Assembly: GCA_938028565.1 (NCBI GenBank) | Contig: CALIZS010000030.1 | Coordinates: 1-6,034 of the forward strand | Source: an uncultured Atopobium sp. | GTDB lineage: Bacteria > Actinomycetota > Coriobacteriia > Coriobacteriales > Atopobiaceae | Direction of reading: 5' to 3' | DNA: 6,034 nt | Part shown: positions 1-5,980 of the stretch, in pieces | How positions within the stretch are numbered: position 1 is the stretch's first letter | How the letters are laid out: every line of letters begins with the position of its first letter | Translations under genes and position numbers: made by a program | Notes under the pieces: generated by a model | Seen by the model: only the letters and a program-made list of their open reading frames with translations | What the model was told of the DNA's origin: nothing | Database searches by the model: none

Positions 1-1821
1 AACGGATTGAGTTTCTGCAGCTTAAAAGGATATGAGCACTACCCGTGCCTGCATCGCGTTGACAGGGCTGCTCTTGAGGAGTTGCCACTGACGCTGCTTG
101 ACCAGGAAGGGCGTTCGAGCAACAGTGTTGCGTCTGACATGCTGACCGCAATTGCGGTGATTTATGCCTACGCGTGCCAGTCGGCTGATGGCGATTTGGA
201 TGCGTTGGGGATTCGCTGGCGCTCGGTTCCACGAGAGATGGTAACTATCAAAGCAGCGGAGTGCCTGCGCTCCAAGTGTCCGTATTACCCTCATGAGTGC
301 TTTGTTCATGGAGCTCGTAAACGTGCGGGATCTTCGGATGTTGTGGTAACCAATCACTCTCTGTTGCTTAGAAACGTTGCTGCTGATGGAAAAATTCTGC
401 CACCTATCAGGCATTGGGTGATTGACGAGGCTCATGGCTTTGAGGCTGAGGCTCGCCATCAGTGGGCAGTAGAAATTTCTGCCAAAGAGATGAGAAACGG
501 CTTTGAGCTGCTTGGTGGAATTAAGTCCGGAGCCATTCATGCTGCTATGGTAGGCGCCGCTAATCTTGAGGACTCTACGCTGCTCATCGGTCTTCTCACG
601 CGCTCTGCAGCCGCAGTTCAGCGAGCCATGGCAGCAATGGGCAACCTTATGGCTACCGTGCATGAGTTGGCTCCGTTGGCTAAAAGTGATGGTGGCTATA
701 ACTCCCTTCAGCTTTGGATTAACGATGAAGTAAGAGAGACAGAGGAATGGAAAGAGGTCTTGGAGATTGCTTCCGTTGCTCTTTCTGCTCTTGAAGAAGC
801 GGCGCTTCGTATAGGAAAAACCACCGAGGCGCTTATTGCATCAGCTCCAAACCTTGCAAGCAACTTGAGTGAGGCGGGGGCGTTCTTGAGCGCCCTTCTG
901 GAGTCGTTGAAGCTCATTTGCGAGGGAACAGACAAGAGTTACGTCTATTCAGCAAAGTTGACTCGACTGAAGCGTGATATTGGCTCTGAGGCTCTTGTGG
1001 CCGAGAAGCTTGATATCGGAGCAGAGCTGGCAGAGAAGTGGCTTCCCGAGACGCACTCCGTTGTGTTTACTTCGGCAACCATTGCCGTTGGTGATGATTT
1101 CTCGCATTTTGAGCACGCTGTTGGCCTGGATAGAGGCGCCTTTGAACACAAGAGCCTGCACTTAGACTCTAGCTTTGACTACGAGAATCATATGGCTGTC
1201 TTTGTGGCTGAGGATATGCCTGCACCAACTGATCCAGGTTACCTAGACGCTCTGGAAAAGCTGCTATACGACGTTCATGTTCAGATGGGCGGATCAGTGC
1301 TGACGCTCTTTACTAACAGACGCGATATGGAGCGCCTCTATGAAGCGTTGGAGCCACGTTTGAGTGAGCAGGGCCTTAATCTTGCCTGCCAGGAGCGCTC
1401 TTCTTCCGCTCGACGTGTTCGTGAAAAGTTCCTAGCCGAAAAGAACCTCTCGCTGTTTGCCCTTAAATCGTTCTGGGAAGGCTTTGATGCTGCGGGAGAC
1501 ACGCTTAGGTGCGTAGTAATTCCTAAGCTTCCGTTTGCAAGCCCTAATGAACCGCTGGTCAAAGAGCGTGAAGCGCGAGAAGATCGTGCGTGGTGGCGCT
1601 ATTCTCTGCCAGAGGCGGTAATTGCAACAAAGCAGGCTGCTGGTCGCCTTATTAGAAGTGCTGATGACAAGGGCGTTTTGGTGCTTGCCGATTCTAGGCT
1701 GGTGTCCAAGCGATATGGCAGCTCGTTCTTGAAGTCGTTACCCAACAAGAACTATCAGCGTGTTTGTACAAAGGACATCTCTGAGCAAATTGCCAAGTGG
1801 CGAGAAGAACACGACGCGTAG
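1..1821 (+). CDS. dinG: DinG-family Fe-S ATP-dependent DNA helicase, 5' partial
   Basis: Superfamily 2 helicase of the XPD/DinG type, which in this family unwinds DNA 5'-3' (including R-loops and damaged or stalled structures) using ATP and a 4Fe-4S cluster. The frame is open from base 1, so the N-terminus with Walker A is missing; by comparison with E. coli DinG about 100 residues or more lie upstream. Numbering residues from the TTG at base 7: Cys14, Cys86, Cys91 and Cys98 reproduce the family's Fe-S spacing (one distant Cys, then three close together). The DEAH box is at 140-143, followed by an Arch-like helical region to about 345, FTSATI at 354-359, SFWEGFD at 488-494 (motif V area), VIPKLPF at 504-510, and QAAGRLIR at 543-550 (motif VI with the arginine finger). 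The helicase core seen here looks intact and functional. It ends TAG, convergent with the WYL regulators. An N-terminal exonuclease domain, as in some Gram-positive DinG proteins, cannot be judged from this window. Confidence 0.9.
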   Translation, partial: NGLSFCSLKGYEHYPCLHRVDRAALEELPLTLLDQEGRSSNSVASDMLTAIAVIYAYACQSADGDLDALGIRWRSVPREMVTIKAAECLRSKCPYYPHECFVHGARKRAGSSDVVVTNHSLLLRNVAADGKILPPIRHWVIDEAHGFEAEARHQWAVEISAKEMRNGFELLGGIKSGAIHAAMVGAANLEDSTLLIGLLTRSAAAVQRAMAAMGNLMATVHELAPLAKSDGGYNSLQLWINDEVRETEEWKEVLEIASVALSALEEAALRIGKTTEALIASAPNLASNLSEAGAFLSALLESLKLICEGTDKSYVYSAKLTRLKRDIGSEALVAEKLDIGAELAEKWLPETHSVVFTSATIAVGDDFSHFEHAVGLDRGAFEHKSLHLDSSFDYENHMAVFVAEDMPAPTDPGYLDALEKLLYDVHVQMGGSVLTLFTNRRDMERLYEALEPRLSEQGLNLACQERSSSARRVREKFLAEKNLSLFALKSFWEGFDAAGDTLRCVVIPKLPFASPNEPLVKEREAREDRAWWRYSLPEAVIATKQAAGRLIRSADDKGVLVLADSRLVSKRYGSSFLKSLPNKNYQRVCTKDISEQIAKWREEHDA

Positions 1822-1829
1822 CAGGGGTG

Positions 1830-1843
1830 CAATCACCTGATTG
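1830..1843. repeat. Short inverted repeat in the convergent gap
   Basis: CAATCA-CC-TGATTG is a perfect 6-bp dyad with a 2-base centre. It sits inside the 24-base gap between the stop of the helicase gene (1821) and the stop of the regulator gene (1846). As RNA it could form a small hairpin with a 4-base loop on either strand, which might weakly separate the converging transcripts. It lacks a T-tract in both directions and has a weak stem, so it is not called a terminator. Confidence 0.3.
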
Positions 1844-1845
1844 GC

Positions 1846-2832
1846 TTAGAGCTGCTCTTCTGCAGCAAGCAAAGACGCAGCGTAAGTGCGCATTGCGTGC
1901 ATCACGGCCGTGTCTTTGGTTGTTACTTTTCCCTTAAGGGCAAGCAATCGCTGTAGCAGCCACGTTCCGCCGTAGTAGGGGATAGTTGCTTTAATTTCTG
2001 CAGCATTGCGCTGGTTTCCAACCGTTTTAAGTCCCGGCCACGAATAGTGCGTAAGGGCGTTTTTATCAAAGAAGATGAGCTCTACCAGCTGAGACTTTTC
2101 TTGCACAGCAGAATCTCGCACAAGTTCCGCAAGCTTTCTGTGCTCCAATGAAGCGGATTGCGTTTCAATGCAGCTCATTCGATTGACCCTAAAGACTCTT
2201 TGCTGCTCTAGGTCCAGATCAACCCCCTCAACAAGCCACCCATTTTCTCCGTATGACAGCTTATAGGGAAGAACCTCTCTCTGGCTAATTGCAGCATCTC
2301 TATCACCGAGAGCTTCTGCGACAGATGCCTCAGAGCGATAGTCGAATGAAATAACTTGTGATTCTGCAATTGCATTTGAGCAGGTGAGGAACGCATCTAT
2401 TTCTTTAGAGTGACTTTTGGAGACAGGCGAAACTGAAGAACTGTCCGGTGAAGAGCTTTTTGTATATGGAGGTTTCAAGAGGCTCCAAAATACACTTTCT
2501 TGGGGCAAAGCAAGTGCGGTAAAAGCCTCTTTAAGTGCCAAGGTTTCTTCATCCGTTAAGACAAGCCTGCGAGCAGTAAAGGGAGACTCTCCAACAAGTG
2601 TCAGAGTATCTTGGTCTCCCGTAAGGGGGAGGGGAAGATAGCCATTCTCGTCCGTAAGCTGTAAAAGCTCCATTAGAATAGCAGCCTCTTCAGAGGAGAT
2701 GCCAAATCGCGACTGAACCGCACTTAGCTCAACTGCATCAAAAGACTCCCTCAATGCAGAAGCAAGCAGTATGAGCTTATAGACAGCTGACGATATGTTT
2801 TTTCTTCCAAAAGAGGTGTTTTTAACAGCCAT
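1846..2832 (-). CDS. WYL-domain transcription regulator, PafC-like (second gene of pair)
   Basis: Predicted cytoplasmic DNA-binding regulator of 328 residues, in the usual size range for WYL regulators. Residues ~12-70 resemble the winged-helix part of PafC proteins (FDAVELSAVQSRFGISSEE at 31-49, ending NGYLPLPL at 63-70). A short TDEETLALKEAF segment (93-104) is typical of the linker region, followed by a Ser-rich, probably flexible stretch at 126-142. The WYL domain spans ~150-225: the name tripeptide is replaced by W199-L200-V201 in GWLVEG, while the ligand-associated FRVNR (214-218) keeps both arginines. A WCX-like C-terminal region follows (~245-320). ATG at 2832 is preferred over TTG at 2838 because GAGG at 2839-2842 lies 6 bases before the ATG but abuts the TTG. 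The start overlaps the end of the upstream WYL gene by 11 bases, implying translational coupling and a heteromeric partner. The PafC assignment is by manual resemblance only. Confidence 0.8.
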   Translation of the reverse strand: MAVKNTSFGRKNISSAVYKLILLASALRESFDAVELSAVQSRFGISSEEAAILMELLQLTDENGYLPLPLTGDQDTLTLVGESPFTARRLVLTDEETLALKEAFTALALPQESVFWSLLKPPYTKSSSPDSSSVSPVSKSHSKEIDAFLTCSNAIAESQVISFDYRSEASVAEALGDRDAAISQREVLPYKLSYGENGWLVEGVDLDLEQQRVFRVNRMSCIETQSASLEHRKLAELVRDSAVQEKSQLVELIFFDKNALTHYSWPGLKTVGNQRNAAEIKATIPYYGGTWLLQRLLALKGKVTTKDTAVMHAMRTYAASLLAAEEQL

Positions 2833-3802
2833 GGGCAACCTCGCTTAAAGACTCTTTCCACTTTGCGAGAAAAGACTCCGGAGACCTTGGAATTAATCCA
2901 TGAGCAAGAATCCAAGATAAAGCAGCGTCTTCATGAGCGTAAGCAACGGTCCACAAAGCACTATGAGAGAGAAGCTCAACATCTCCCTGACCTTGCGAGA
3001 AATGCTCAAAAGCAGCGAGTGTGTTTTTGGGGATAAATGCAGTAAGAACGCCAGCCTGCAATCCAAGCTGGAAATCAAGAAGGTTATAGTCTTTTGAATC
3101 AAACTCTTCTGGTATGGAGAAGAACTCATTTTTAAGAATCGCAGCATCTAAAACACGGTCAACGCGAAAAGTTTTGATGGAAGCGTTCTCAGTGCCGGAC
3201 GAAGAATCTTGAGCCACAAAGTATAGAAATCCCTGTGCAACAAAGAAATCCATAACACCCAGATGCTTTTGTTTAATCTGGTCCTGTGAGTTTGTGTAGG
3301 TGATGTTTACCAGTTGTTTAGAGCTGAGTGATTCGTATAGAACAGGAAAGACTTTGTTTTGGGAAGAAGCGCTGAGTTTTTGGCTGTCTGACTTACCTGA
3401 GTCCAAGGAATAAAAGTTACCCACAATTTTAGAGAGCGCGTTTCTCAATTCCTCTTGGTATACAAACGTTGCGTCAGTGAGAATTGCATTGCAGATTACA
3501 AGCAGCTGATTGGCATCTTCAGGGCTTAAGTCGTACGAGGAATTAAAGAAATTCGAGTCCGAAAGATAGAATGACTTTTCTTTTCCCGTCTTTACCTCTG
3601 TAATTGCAAATCCAAGCTGTTTCAAAACAGTGCGATCTCTTGAAAAAGTTCTTAAAGCAGAATCGGTAGATAAATCTGAGTAAATTGCCGTATATATTTC
3701 TGCCGAGGGTAGAGGTCCCTTTTGAAGTAGCAGCATAAAGAGCGAGAAAATCCTCCAAGCACCCAGTTCATTATTACCTAGAGTTTGATCATTTGGAGCC
3801 AT
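2822..3802 (-). CDS. WYL-domain transcription regulator, PafB-like (first gene of pair)
   Basis: Predicted DNA-binding regulator of 326 residues. Residues ~12-80 form an HTH region of PafB style: AWRIFSLFMLLLQKGPLP at 15-32, then FSRDRTVLKQLGF at 53-65, which matches the F-x-R-D-K/R-x-x-L-R-x-L-G signature of these proteins. LSPEDANQLL (92-101) matches the conserved segment after the wing. The WYL domain covers ~150-220, with L193-Y194-F195 at the WYL tripeptide and an intact FRVDR at 212-216; the C-terminal WCX-like region is ~245-315. In mycobacteria PafB and PafC act together as a DNA-damage-responsive activator; that role here is inference. The start is ATG 3802 rather than TTG 3835: a near-perfect Shine-Dalgarno sits 5 bases before the ATG, and the 11 extra residues from TTG are polar and not family-like. 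First gene of a two-gene operon, divergent from the M28-like gene. Confidence 0.82.
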   Translation of the reverse strand: MAPNDQTLGNNELGAWRIFSLFMLLLQKGPLPSAEIYTAIYSDLSTDSALRTFSRDRTVLKQLGFAITEVKTGKEKSFYLSDSNFFNSSYDLSPEDANQLLVICNAILTDATFVYQEELRNALSKIVGNFYSLDSGKSDSQKLSASSQNKVFPVLYESLSSKQLVNITYTNSQDQIKQKHLGVMDFFVAQGFLYFVAQDSSSGTENASIKTFRVDRVLDAAILKNEFFSIPEEFDSKDYNLLDFQLGLQAGVLTAFIPKNTLAAFEHFSQGQGDVELLSHSALWTVAYAHEDAALSWILAHGLIPRSPESFLAKWKESLSEVAHGC

Positions 3803-3804
3803 AT

Positions 3805-3813
3805 CCACCTCCC
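3805..3813 (-). promoter_or_regulatory. Strong ribosome binding site for the PafB-like gene
   Basis: On the minus strand GGGAGGTGG lies directly before ATG 3802, with its GGAGG core 5 bases from the start codon. It decides the start: the longer reading from TTG 3835 has no comparable site and would place this purine run inside the coding sequence. Confidence 0.75.
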
Positions 3814-3915
3814 GCTTTTTGCTAGTTGAACTCAAATCTCTCTAAACATATACGAAAGTTTTTTATATTTAGTGCAGAATTTCTAAATTTGGACGTAAAA
3901 ATACACTTTAACCGC

Positions 3916-3929
3916 TATATTTCGATATA
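3916..3929. repeat. AT-rich dyad TATAT-TTCG-ATATA
   Basis: A perfect 5-bp inverted repeat around TTCG just upstream of the candidate -10 box. A second short dyad, AATTT-CT-AAATT, lies at 3878-3889. Either could be half of an operator for a dimeric regulator, but short AT dyads arise easily in AT-rich spacers. Confidence 0.3.
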
Positions 3930-3934
3930 AGACG

Positions 3935-3940
3935 TATACT
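3935..3940 (+). promoter_or_regulatory. Candidate -10 box for the M28-like gene
   Basis: TATACT matches the sigma-70-type -10 consensus in five of six positions and lies 51 bases before the chosen ATG. It is embedded in the first copy of a tandem GACGTATA repeat, so a protein bound to the repeats would cover it. A matching -35 element is not visible, so this is a weak call that could reflect activator dependence or simply an AT-rich sequence. Confidence 0.35.
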
Positions 3941-3979
3941 AATGACGTATATATGAAACCTGTCAGAAGACATGCCAAC

Positions 3980-3985
3980 GAAGGA
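3980..3985 (+). promoter_or_regulatory. Ribosome binding site that sets the start of the M28-like gene
   Basis: GAAGGA lies 6 bases before ATG 3992. The upstream in-frame ATG at 3953 has only AT-rich sequence before it and would add 13 mostly charged residues, so 3992 is the better start. Confidence 0.7.
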
Positions 3986-3991
3986 CGTAGT

Positions 3992-5917
3992 ATGGCCATC
4001 ACACATGACTATGTTGACTATCTAGATGAGCAGATTGATATTGCTCCTGCCGGTAGCCAAGAGGAGCTTCAGGCTGCTCAAACCATTGCTGAAGAAATGA
4101 AACTTCACGGGCTTGAGGCAACTATTGAAGAATTTGACGCTAAGTCTATTAAGAGTCTTGGCTACTCAATCTATCTAATCCTCCTCTTCATTGGCGTTAT
4201 TTTTGCAGGCACTGGTAATGCAGCACTCATTGCTTTTGGCGTTCTGCTTGTCGCTGGTTTTGGCGCACTTACGTGTCTCAAGTATTTTGGTAATGACATT
4301 CTGGGTTCATTTGGATTTTCTATTAGGAGCCAGAACGTTGTTGCTAAACACGAGGCCACTGGTGAGCTTGTCGCAAAAGGCAATCGTCCGATCGTAATTG
4401 TTGCTCACTATGACTCTCCACATACAAACTTCCTTGTTGAGTCTCCTGTAGCAAAGTACGTACCGCTTGCACAGAGGTATGCGCGTTGGTGTGTAGTTGC
4501 CGTGTTTGTTGCTACGTTTGTTCAGATTCTTCGTTTCCTCCCCGATCCAGTTCGTGTCCTTTTCTGGATTGTTGGTATTCTTGCAGCTCTTCCACTTGTT
4601 GCTCTTTCTGTCGCAACTATTGCAGAGCGTTTTGCACCTTGCACTATTGGTGCAAACAACAACAAGTCTTCAGTTGCAGCACTTCTTGGTATTCTCGAGA
4701 ATGTCCGTCCTACTGGTCATCGACCCGAGGTTGTTCATCATTTTGCAGGAGATGCAGCTGCGCTTATCCCAGAGCCTGATGAGGTGGAAGGCGTCCGCCA
4801 CGGCGAGGAAGTTCTTAATTCACTGGGCATTCTTCCTGAGGATTGCGAAGTAAGCTACGTTGCTTATGACACTACTGGCGCAAGCCAGACTGCATCTCTC
4901 GAGGATGTTGCAGAGGCTGTAAATGCAACAACAGAAGAAGAGCAGACTGAGGATGCTTCTGCTGACAACACCGTTGCGTATGATTCTGTTGACGATGAGC
5001 TCAATGCAACTATGAAGCAGGTTCACGAGTCTGCAGACGCAAATGCAACGCAAGTTCAGCCTGAAACTGCACATGAGCTGCACGCCAAGAATGATTTTGC
5101 TCGCCGTGCATCCCTCTTTGATCTTCCTGATCCTTCTGGCGACGCCGTTGATCCACTAGCTCCATCTTCCGAGCCAGCTCCTCATTATGTTCCAGCTCCA
5201 ACATCTGCACCTTCTCCAGAGGCAGAAGATGCAGAGAGCCCATTCGATACCATTTCGGCTGATGAGGGTCTCACAGAGGCACAGGACGCAAAGACTCCTG
5301 AGGCAAAGCGCCGTTCCTTTAGACTCTTTGGTCGTAACGACGGACCATCAGATGATTGGAAGGGCGGAGCAGCTCCATCTGCAGAGAATCGTGAAGACGC
5401 TGACTCTGAGGATGCATCTGTCATCTCTGAGGATGATCTTCGTAATGCTGTTCTTTCACTTTCTGATGACGAGCTCATTGCACACGACATTTGGTTTGTT
5501 GCACTTGGAGCGTCTGATTTTGACCACGCAGGCATGAGGGAGTTCCTTGCAAAGCACAGAACTGATATTCGCGGTGCTTTTCTCATTAACCTTGATTGTG
5601 TTGGTGCTGGTACGCTCTCCATTCTTAAGAATGAGGGAATTGGCAACGTCCGCCGCGCTGATCGCAGAATGACTCGACTCCTTTCTACTATTGCAGCTGA
5701 TCTTCATATTGATGTTGAGCAGAGCGCATTTGACTGGGACACCACTGATGCAACTCCTGCAATGCAGAATTCAGTTCGTTCTGTTACCTTGATGGGCTTA
5801 AACGAGGATGGACTTCCTGCGCTTAGCCGCACCGCTGCTGATGTTCGCGAGAACGTTAATGCTGGTCAGTGTGCTGACGCTGCAGCCCTTGTTACTGAGC
5901 TTATTAGACGATCATAA
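3992..5917 (+). CDS. Membrane protein with degenerate M28 (aminopeptidase-type) domain, probable pseudo-peptidase
   Basis: Predicted 641-residue integral membrane protein without a signal peptide. It opens with an M28-style helix (PAGSQEELQAAQTIAEEM at 19-36). Hydrophobic segments lie at ~57-73, 76-98, 163-181 and 187-208. M28 proteins are normally di-zinc exopeptidases. Here the first ligand motif is present (AHYDSPH at 138-144: His139, Asp141) and so is NLDCVG (533-538, Asp535). By manual alignment, the bridging-metal Asp of the usual GA-x-DN motif is Asn223 in GANNN (220-224). The Glu-Glu catalytic pair is Ser508-Asp509 in GASDFDHAG (506-514). The last His ligand before T-x-x-D is Arg613 in SRTAADVRENV (612-622). 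Catalysis by the normal mechanism is therefore unlikely. Residues ~300-480 are an acidic, Ala/Pro/Ser-rich insertion splitting the domain. The gene is transcribed divergently from the WYL pair and ends at a terminator, so it is probably monocistronic. Cellular role unknown; a binding or signalling function is inference. Confidence 0.75.
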   Translation: MAITHDYVDYLDEQIDIAPAGSQEELQAAQTIAEEMKLHGLEATIEEFDAKSIKSLGYSIYLILLFIGVIFAGTGNAALIAFGVLLVAGFGALTCLKYFGNDILGSFGFSIRSQNVVAKHEATGELVAKGNRPIVIVAHYDSPHTNFLVESPVAKYVPLAQRYARWCVVAVFVATFVQILRFLPDPVRVLFWIVGILAALPLVALSVATIAERFAPCTIGANNNKSSVAALLGILENVRPTGHRPEVVHHFAGDAAALIPEPDEVEGVRHGEEVLNSLGILPEDCEVSYVAYDTTGASQTASLEDVAEAVNATTEEEQTEDASADNTVAYDSVDDELNATMKQVHESADANATQVQPETAHELHAKNDFARRASLFDLPDPSGDAVDPLAPSSEPAPHYVPAPTSAPSPEAEDAESPFDTISADEGLTEAQDAKTPEAKRRSFRLFGRNDGPSDDWKGGAAPSAENREDADSEDASVISEDDLRNAVLSLSDDELIAHDIWFVALGASDFDHAGMREFLAKHRTDIRGAFLINLDCVGAGTLSILKNEGIGNVRRADRRMTRLLSTIAADLHIDVEQSAFDWDTTDATPAMQNSVRSVTLMGLNEDGLPALSRTAADVRENVNAGQCADAAALVTELIRRS

Positions 5918-5944
5918 ACGAACAAGAAACTAGTACAAATTTTT

Positions 5945-5974
5945 AAGAAAGGGCAGAGAGTTCTGCCCTTTCTT
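5945..5974 (+). terminator. Intrinsic terminator after the M28-like gene
   Basis: A perfect 13-bp stem (5945-5957 with 5962-5974) closes on a 4-base loop GAGT. The GC core GGGCAGA/TCTGCCC is flanked by AAGAAA on the left and TTTCTT on the right, so the T-rich tail is part of the stem and continues as CGTTCG. It starts 27 bases after the TAA. The A-rich left arm also gives a T-rich stretch on the minus strand, so it may work in both directions and insulate whatever lies to the right. Confidence 0.85.
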
Positions 5975-5980
5975 CGTTCG

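Larger units (their letters stand above)
3892..3989 (+). repeat. Four direct copies of GACGTA in the divergent regulatory region
   Basis: GACGTA occurs at 3892-3897, 3931-3936, 3944-3949 and 3984-3989, all in the same orientation. The two central copies extend to GACGTATA (3931-3938 and 3944-3951), 13 bases apart start to start; the outer copies are 39 and 40 bases away, about three times that spacing. The last copy lies between the Shine-Dalgarno and the ATG of the M28-like gene. The arrangement looks like a set of binding sites, but no family motif known to me matches it. Confidence 0.5.
3803..3991. promoter_or_regulatory. Divergent AT-rich promoter/operator region
   Basis: These 189 bases separate the start of the WYL pair (ATG 3802, minus) from the start of the M28-like gene (ATG 3992, plus), so both promoters must lie here or inside the genes. 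For the plus strand the best -10 candidate is TATACT at 3935-3940 (5 of 6 to TATAAT), which would give a leader of roughly 45 bases; no convincing -35 box is seen at 16-18 bases. For the minus strand several TATA-rich candidates exist (for example TATAAA or TATATG read from about 3870 to 3845) and none stands out. The region also holds GACGTA repeats and AT-rich dyads that could be operator sites for the WYL regulators. Exact promoter positions are uncertain. Confidence 0.55.

Noticed and set aside
22..663. Long minus-strand open frame of 213 codons opposite the helicase gene
   Set aside because: It lies wholly antisense to the conserved Fe-S and DEAH region, and its translation is rich in Arg, Ser, His and Cys without family features; it is a shadow frame.
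1822..1845. Bidirectional terminator in the convergent gap
   Set aside because: The dyad has only 5-6 pairs and no T-tract follows on either strand, so it is listed only as an inverted repeat.
3803..3835. TTG start giving an 11-residue longer PafB-like protein
   Set aside because: The strong GGGAGGTGG site lies inside this extension and points to ATG 3802.
3950..3980. PafBC-type (RecA-NDp-like) promoter around CTGTCAG at 3959
   Set aside because: The downstream TA-n-n-n-T element expected at the right spacing is absent.
3953..3991. Upstream ATG start that would lengthen the M28-like protein by 13 residues
   Set aside because: There is no ribosome binding site before it, whereas ATG 3992 has GAAGGA at ideal spacing.
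5185..5646. Minus-strand open frame of 153 codons opposite the acidic insertion of the M28-like gene
   Set aside because: The acidic Ala/Ser-rich plus-strand coding sequence reads as Ser/Arg-rich low complexity on the other strand; it has no recognisable domain and overlaps a better supported gene.
3992..5917. Frameshift or gene fusion as the cause of the odd M28 motifs
   Set aside because: The frame is continuous and conserved-looking segments occur on both sides of the insertion in the same frame and in the correct M28 order, so substitution rather than frame damage best explains the missing residues.
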